From the NCBI GenBank assembly GCA_020055645.1, contig CM034546.1, positions 36,890,001-36,954,000 on the forward strand: a stretch of DNA of 64,000 bases, written 5' to 3'. The notes beneath the pieces were generated by a model. It saw nothing but the letters and a program-made list of their open reading frames with translations. It was not told the DNA's origin and did no database searches. Positions 57,935 to 64,000 of this stretch are shown one piece after another. Both the position numbers and the translations under genes were made by a program. Position 1 is the stretch's first letter, and the number at the start of each line of letters is the position of its first letter. Source of the DNA: Tomocerus qinae. Taxonomy: Eukaryota > Arthropoda > Collembola > Entomobryomorpha > Tomoceridae.

Positions 57935-59143
57935 ACGTTGTCAATAATGGATGCAACAAAGGTAAGTGCAAACCCACGATCAAAAAGCCAAATGGACCAA
58001 TGTGGGCTGAAATTGGTTGCCAGTCCTCTTGCAATGCGTTTGAGTTCTCCATCTTTGTGAGATCGTAATGATGTTATAAATTTTGTAGTGTTTGGTATGC
58101 ATCTGGCCTATTTCAGCAACCAAAATTTTTTGCAATGAGACAAGCTACGATTGCCATTGCGGGCATGATGAGATATAGAGGCATGCCCATTGCTACTTTC
58201 AGTTTAACAGTGCCACAAATTGTCAAGACAATAATATAGTGGCCAGTTATGATGATGAGTAGAGCGAATATTGACAGATGGTTGTTGGCGAATGTCGTAT
58301 ACATGTGTAGTTGCGTGAGCCACTTCTGCAGCTTCCATTTTATTAGAAAAATGTCGAATCTTCACGGCCCAATAATTTAGAAATTTGATGTTACCGGACC
58401 CAAATATGACGTACAAATTTAATGGACACATTTTAATGAAATAAATGAACAGATGAACGAAAAATGATACTAGACGATTAATAATCTCTTGAGATGTGTC
58501 ATTGTTTGTCCTATTCTGTAAGGTGGTTCGATGGACAAATAAGGTTCTCTTCCCCAAGAAAATGCCAATTGACTTCAGAATCCTGATTAAAGCTTTCACC
58601 TGGGAGTGGATTAGCAAGAATAAGCTGCTCCAAAATAGGTCGAATTCGTTTGCGACTTTGTTGTCTGAGACGCAACTCATTCCTCGCTAACTCCTTTAAT
58701 CAACAATTCAATTATTCTAAATTTAAAATATCGAAAATCATACCAAGTTTAATAATTTCTGATTAATTCCTTACCTGAGAATTGGTGGTCTAAATCCACT
58801 ACACACAATTAAAAAAATGAATATAATCTTGTAGTAGCCCAAATCTCATTAAAGTAATGTAGGCACCCGTAGCGATAATAGAAAATATTGTATTCAAAAG
58901 TAAAATAACCTTACTGGTCACATTTAAATGGACCGATATCAAATGCGAGCACAACTATATAGTAGAGAAGTAATAAAATGTGTACAACTGTGATTGCAGC
59001 CAAAACAATCTTTTTCCACTCTTTTTTCCTGCTAACCCTCAGACGTTGAGTATTGTCATCCCATTCAAAATGGAATCAGCCCACAGTAACTTATAAACTT
59101 TGAAATTCCATTTAAGAGCCAGAATCATGAATTTTGTAATCAT
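57935..59143 (-). pseudogene. Gustatory-type 7TM chemoreceptor, copy 3, frame-broken
   Basis: Parallel to 53510-54729: ATG 59143 starts the same MIT.FMILALKWNFKVY block. A mid-region encodes IGIFLGKRTLFVHRTTLQN and several membrane helices (58204-58570). The C-terminal block is QPISAHIGPFGF. Several single-base frame breaks remain, although the middle is better preserved than in copy 1. Confidence 0.6.
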
Positions 59144-59219
59144 TTTGTGCTACGATTGAAAAATAAGGCTATTCTACTATTACTTATTTTAGGGGACTAA
59201 CATATTTTTTAGAACATTG

Positions 59220-59465
59220 TACAATGAATGGTTTTTTAAATATGACCTTCTCCTCTGAAGAATCAAGTCGTACAAATACCTTAACAAATTTAATAAAAGT
59301 GAGCCGATGCCAACTAGTCCTTCGCGTGGTCATATTAAATGGGAGCGCCGATGTCTGTATAGATTCCTTATTCTAGACGATTCCAGCATTTTCCATACAC
59401 AAAGGCGTAAAATGGATGGGACCTTTTGGGTTGAAACATGAAACCTCCAACAAATTTCCCCAAAA
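59220..59465 (-). repeat. Duplicated block upstream of GR copy 3
   Basis: Counterpart of 54780-55025; marks the upstream reach of the duplicated unit. Confidence 0.65.
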
Positions 59466-60388
59466 CGAGCATTTACTCAAAATTATTTGTATATGTTTTA
59501 TGCATAGTTATCTCAATTTTTTAATTTTCGTCTAATTTTCAAGCCCAACTGTAATAGGTGGCTTAGCTACGCCCTTTGGCTATAAGTGCTACTTAAGTGT
59601 TGCCTCTAAAATAAATTAACAAAAATAAATCTACATGTCACTTTAAGTATAGACCATTGGTTCTAGCTCCCTTTTTTTGTAAACAAGATTAGGAGTTAAT
59701 AATTTTGTGAAATGAACCGTACTTGTTTCCTTGTAAAATACTTAGGTAGTAGTGTATAAATCAATCCTTCAATTAAAGTAATTGTTATAGATTTAAAAAT
59801 TGACAGCGTTTTGGGTAAAATAAAAAGAGACAAGTAGTTATACTATGTTAGGGACGGAAGGGGACAATTCTTTTCATTAAATTGTGATACAACATACATA
59901 CTACGTTTTTGTCACGAAAATGTGATGTAAGTTTCCAAGGCAAGATTGCATAGCCTATAAAGTTAAATACCATCGCAATTGCCTTAGAAATATACGATAT
60001 ACTTCGCCACACTGTCTCTCTTTTTTTTTAAATTGTCAAGTCGCAATTCCTGTTTAGAGTTTGCTAAAATCATTATTTATTTTTCCGTAGAGTTTTATCG
60101 TATTTATAATAATTATATTGTCTCATATATTTGCCATGTGGTAATTTATCTTAGTGTAACACGTCATGCCAAAAAGTACTGTATAAACTTAAAAAATTGA
60201 CCTAAGCCTATTTGCACGCCGGCAATGTAACGCGAAACGTACTTTATTATGTATATTGATTGATATTATGCCAGTTTATATGTTATTTGTTATCATTGAC
60301 TTTGGACAGGTAAAATTAATATACAACAATATTTGCCAAAATCCATAATCATGACTTTATTGGTGGATACAAATAAAATATCTGTCAT
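59466..60388. other. Intergenic up to the gap, no gene seen
   Basis: AT-rich; weak similarity to 55080-55600 suggests that the duplicated GR unit continues here. Confidence 0.4.
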
Positions 60389-60488
60389 NNNNNNNNNNNN
60401 NNNNNNNNNNNNNNNNNNNNNNNNNNNNNNNNNNNNNNNNNNNNNNNNNNNNNNNNNNNNNNNNNNNNNNNNNNNNNNNNNNNNNNNN
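60389..60488. other. Assembly gap (100 N)
   Basis: Exactly 100 N, the usual placeholder for a gap of unknown size. Order across it rests on scaffolding only. Confidence 0.98.
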
Positions 60489-61112
60489 CAGATATGACGG
60501 AAATACCGGTTGGAAAAAATACCCGGTTCAATTTTACCCATTTAAAAGTTTTGTTTTTTTCAATCCGTAGATTGTTTTAATCCATACCCTTTGAACCTCT
60601 TACCAAAATTAGTCATGAAAAGACTTTTAGGGTCTTAAGCCTACATCGGTATTAATAAGTGATATGAACGATGTCTTTGCTTTAGGGTCCAATTTTCTAA
60701 CTGAATGTTTCTCTATAGGAGATGGTAGACTAAAAACAATTCTGGCCAGTGACTATTTAAATATTATTATGAATTGGAATGAAAGTTGAATTAATGGTTA
60801 TGAAAAATAAATTTTTGAATTATTAGATTGTTGCTGGTTTAAACCCTAATTTACGAAATGCGATGAAAATCCTATGATTGTTAGGCTAGTAAATCATGCG
60901 TCCTCCAAATCTGTAGAAATGACGTATATGTTCGTATTAGTTTTTAATGATGCTATTCAGAGTTGGTACATTTATAATGCATAAATAGTAAGCTGTTCTT
61001 AAATCACATTAATATATATATTTCTTAGTCACACTAAGGTTATAAATTCATAACTTTATAAACTATTTAAATACATATAAATAATGTGTATGCATACCAT
61101 ATAAAACGATGA
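60489..61112. other. Intergenic, no gene seen
   Basis: AT-rich 3' flank of the IR pseudogene. Confidence 0.5.
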
Positions 61113-63198
61113 TTAAAATGGCTTTACTCTATAACCTTTTAATTTGCAGTGCTTTAAAAACATTTTACGTTTTATATTTCGAATCATTCCTAATATTTTG
61201 AAAAAAAGGAAAATAATCCTCAGTCGATTTGTTCTACACGAAAGAAATTCCAACAAAAATACACCGAAAGAGATGCCTAAACAAATTGCAAGATTTACAA
61301 ATAATGCCAATATTCTCTTAGATAATCCTATGCTTTTCGGTAGCCTCACAAGTGATGAGTGCATGTCTCGTACATATTCTTCTTGATATGTGAAGTAATC
61401 GTTATAACAACTACTAAAACCATTTTGTATTCCTGACTCAAAATAGAGTTGAGAAAATTCGGAAAAGTCTGTAGAATAACAATTTTCGTACTTGAATGAA
61501 AAGCCTTTCTATTAAAGCAGGTTCTTTTGCTACATTAAGCAAAGATGTTACCGATCCAACAGGAAAGACATTCTTCATGCTTTGCCACGAATTGAAATTA
61601 CTCTTGGTTCCCGAAAACGTGAGTTTTAAGTTTCGTTCAAAACGGAGAGACCAAACAAGGTTAATTAAAAAAGACTGAAAATATTTATTAACCAATTTAT
61701 AAAATTCCTCATCTGGTAATACTTTCATATACTTCCTTGCATAAATCATTGTAGCTTTAGCACTAGTAGGCCACGACGATTGTGTAATGTCAAGTATTTT
61801 CAAAAATTCATCAACCAATTTTGTGGCTCCCATTTTCCTAATACTGGCAAAGTAAACGGTGGAATCCAATTTTCTTAGTAAATTATACTTTTTCAAAATC
61901 AAAAAGTCAATACTATTATTTTCAATGGTGTTAGAGTTTCCTGATAATTGATGAATGAATTTGAAACCGTTATCCAAAACTTCTTTCAAGTCATTCATGA
62001 TGTATGGTTTAGGAACCGCAATTTCCTCTTTTGACACTACTTTCAAAAAATATTAAAACTAACATAAATACAGCTATAAATAGAAAAATAACAACCGAAC
62101 GATGTTTCAACTTTTGATATTGCCGAACTACAATTGAGAATGCCGTGAAAAAATGTGTGCCTCGGAATAAAATTTTTCTTTTCATGGTGAAATTCAACTG
62201 ACCATAAAGTGTCAACAAGAACAAAGTATATTGCTAGTAGCAACACCCAAGTTGGGATATCGAAGATCGTTGTCACTGATGATCTAAACGATGTTTCCAC
62301 AAATATGCTTGGAGTGACGTAAATCATGTAGAAAGTTTTATCTTCCAAGTAAAACAATTTCCATCCTGGGGTTGGAGGCTCATGATTCAAATGTTGGGAA
62401 ACAATCCGCCCACAAGCAGATTTATCTTTGTGGTTGGGTTTGCCAATTTGAGGAGTGAAATTAAAGTGACGGGCTAAAACCGAGATGTACAATTGAATTT
62501 CATCGCACCGATAATTACCACCTAATTCTCTATTTAAAGAATATCTGAATGGGTTCAATGAAATGATTTGTGAATGGATGACGATTCGCATTCATCAAAA
62601 GATTGGGTATAAAAATCTTGGTCATTCAAATTTGGATATTGTACAATTTCAAAGTAACGTTTTTTCCACCATTTTCCTGTCACAGTTATGTGGTTGTTTC
62701 CGTAATACAATTCCGTCATGACTCTTCCTTTATATTGCTTCGATGGCCCGTTAATAAATATTTGGCTACCGAATTTAATTACATATGGAGTCAAAATTTT
62801 TAACTTGTCAAAATTTTGTAAAATTACCACAAAAATATTTTTGTTTTCTGTATCCTCCAACGGACATTAATGCTTTATTCAACTGACTTCCCTTTTTTGG
62901 TGCAATTATAAAGGTAACTGAACATATCTGTCGTAAATCGAAGGTTTCATTTTTATTCACCTTCCTGAGTAAATATTCCAAGTTTGAAGATGTTGATTTT
63001 TGAGGATTAAAACATCCACTTGATCTGACTTTGCATTTGCCATCTTGTCATTTGAGGTTGAATAGAGGAATATATTGAACCTACAATCCTTATAGTTCTC
63101 CATATCGAGAGAAAAAACATTTTCTGCTTGCACACAGACACAAATTGAAATAATGGAAAAAATAAAATGGCAATGATTACCCAAACGTTTTTCGTCAT
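61113..63198 (-). pseudogene. Divergent ionotropic receptor, frame-broken
   Basis: Collinear minus-strand blocks follow the order of the IR at 6945-8921: signal peptide from ATG 63198, YKDCRFNIF, QTWNIY, ICSVTFIIAP, an S1 lobe (RDELGGNYRCDE-like block, GRIVSQHL), M1 (PTWVLLLAIYFVLV), M2 (SVVIFLFIAVFMLVLIFF), S2 (IAVPKPYIMNDLKEVL onward) and M3 (LALFVNLAICLGISFGVFL), ending at 61113. At least six frame breaks separate them, several at T or A runs. It is a pseudogene, or an error-rich stretch next to the scaffold gap. Confidence 0.7.
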
Positions 63199-64000
63199 TT
63201 CAAGGATTAGGAAACAAATAATTTCAACACCCTACTAGTGATTATCCTTTCAAAAATTAAATCCACTTAAAAAAAGTATTAGTACTAGTTGATGGGATCT
63301 CAGAAATTTGAAATCCAAAAAAATTATGTTGTTTTATCGACAGTTGTCACACTGCACTAAATGATGAAACTATTATAACAACAAATAATATGGACTTTGG
63401 ACTGGGAATTCAATTATTTATCTTAATATTTCTAAAAGTTAGAAATAGGCCATTTTTGACTTGCAAACGGAAATCTTCAAAATTCAGTATGGTACAAATA
63501 TTTTTACAACGGGCTCAGAATTTGGTTCAGTGTTATATACCTTAACTTTTCGTGTATAATATTATTACTAGGTATTTATGTATGTATTTCCACTACAAGA
63601 GTAAGTATAAGATTAATCACCACATTCAATACTAAAAAAATGTACTGTAAGCTGGGAATAGTTCTCAGTAACCCGTTTCACGACAATGTTCTGTATTACT
63701 ATATACCGAATAAGGCTTTAAACAAAAACACCGCAAATTCGATAATCTATCTATATAAGCCATGCTGCTTTCGACAGTAGTGTTGTGGAAGTTAAGCTCC
63801 AAAGTCTCCAACGGCAGACATTAAATATTTAGAGACAAGCCATTATTAAACTTTTTAACATACAAATATTATAGGATGGAGTTTACTTTCCATAGAAAAT
63901 GAAATATAATTTTTATCATTTTATTCTTACAACGTTAAGCCAAACTAGTATAGACTGGAATAAAAGCCTTTTGTATTTAAAGCATGACATTCTAGTTAAT
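63199..64000. other. Intergenic, no gene seen
   Basis: AT-rich; no supportable frame or repeat. Confidence 0.5.

Noticed and set aside
60293-60541. 82-codon frame across the gap
   Set aside because: Runs through 100 N, so it is an artefact.

Overview
The window is nuclear DNA of an arthropod. It is AT-rich, has GT-AG introns and poly(A) signals, and carries arthropod-type chemoreceptor families: divergent ionotropic receptors (IR) and 7TM gustatory-type receptors (GR). Long intronless divergent IRs, degenerate gustatory receptors and NB-ARC genes together suggest a springtail (Collembola). That placement is inference; nothing here identifies a species. A 100-N scaffold gap lies at 60389-60488.

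Layout. 1.2-4.8 kb: a nine-exon type II membrane galectin (+). 6.9-8.9 kb: an intact intronless IR (-). 11.8-20.0 kb and 36.2-40.8 kb: two copies of one segmental duplication, each with an ADAM/ADAMTS-like metalloprotease (-), two facing relics of its first exon, and a dsRNA-binding-domain exon. Copy 1 carries a 3.5-kb foldback element whose edge is 3 bp from the start codon. 24.0-35.2 kb: a second IR (+) split by a 9.2-kb transposon with perfect 16-bp termini and an 8-bp target duplication. 42.4-46.1 kb: a CARD / NB-ARC / LRR-like gene (-) with five frame breaks. 49.7-50.5 kb: a spliced CARD-only gene (+), followed by leucine-rich relics. Between these two lies a 20-bp satellite (48.6-49.2 kb). 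53.5-59.1 kb: a decaying tandem array of three GR copies (-). 61.1-63.2 kb: a third, frame-broken IR (-).

The most interesting block is 42-51 kb. A sensor-like STAND ATPase carries an N-terminal CARD split by a phase-0 intron. A CARD-only gene with the same split point lies 3.6 kb away, and scraps of the leucine-rich region lie between and beyond them. This looks like a small NLR/Apaf-1-like cluster: a CARD sensor and a CARD-only partner or decoy. NB-ARC rather than NACHT with LRR-like repeats is unusual for an animal.

Mobile DNA dominates the rest. Most of it belongs to short inverted-repeat families with 8-bp (hAT-like) target duplications, including a three-copy family that begins CAGTGTAC. 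Many genes carry single-base frame breaks, often at A or T runs. I cannot tell pseudogene decay from homopolymer errors in the assembly without reads.
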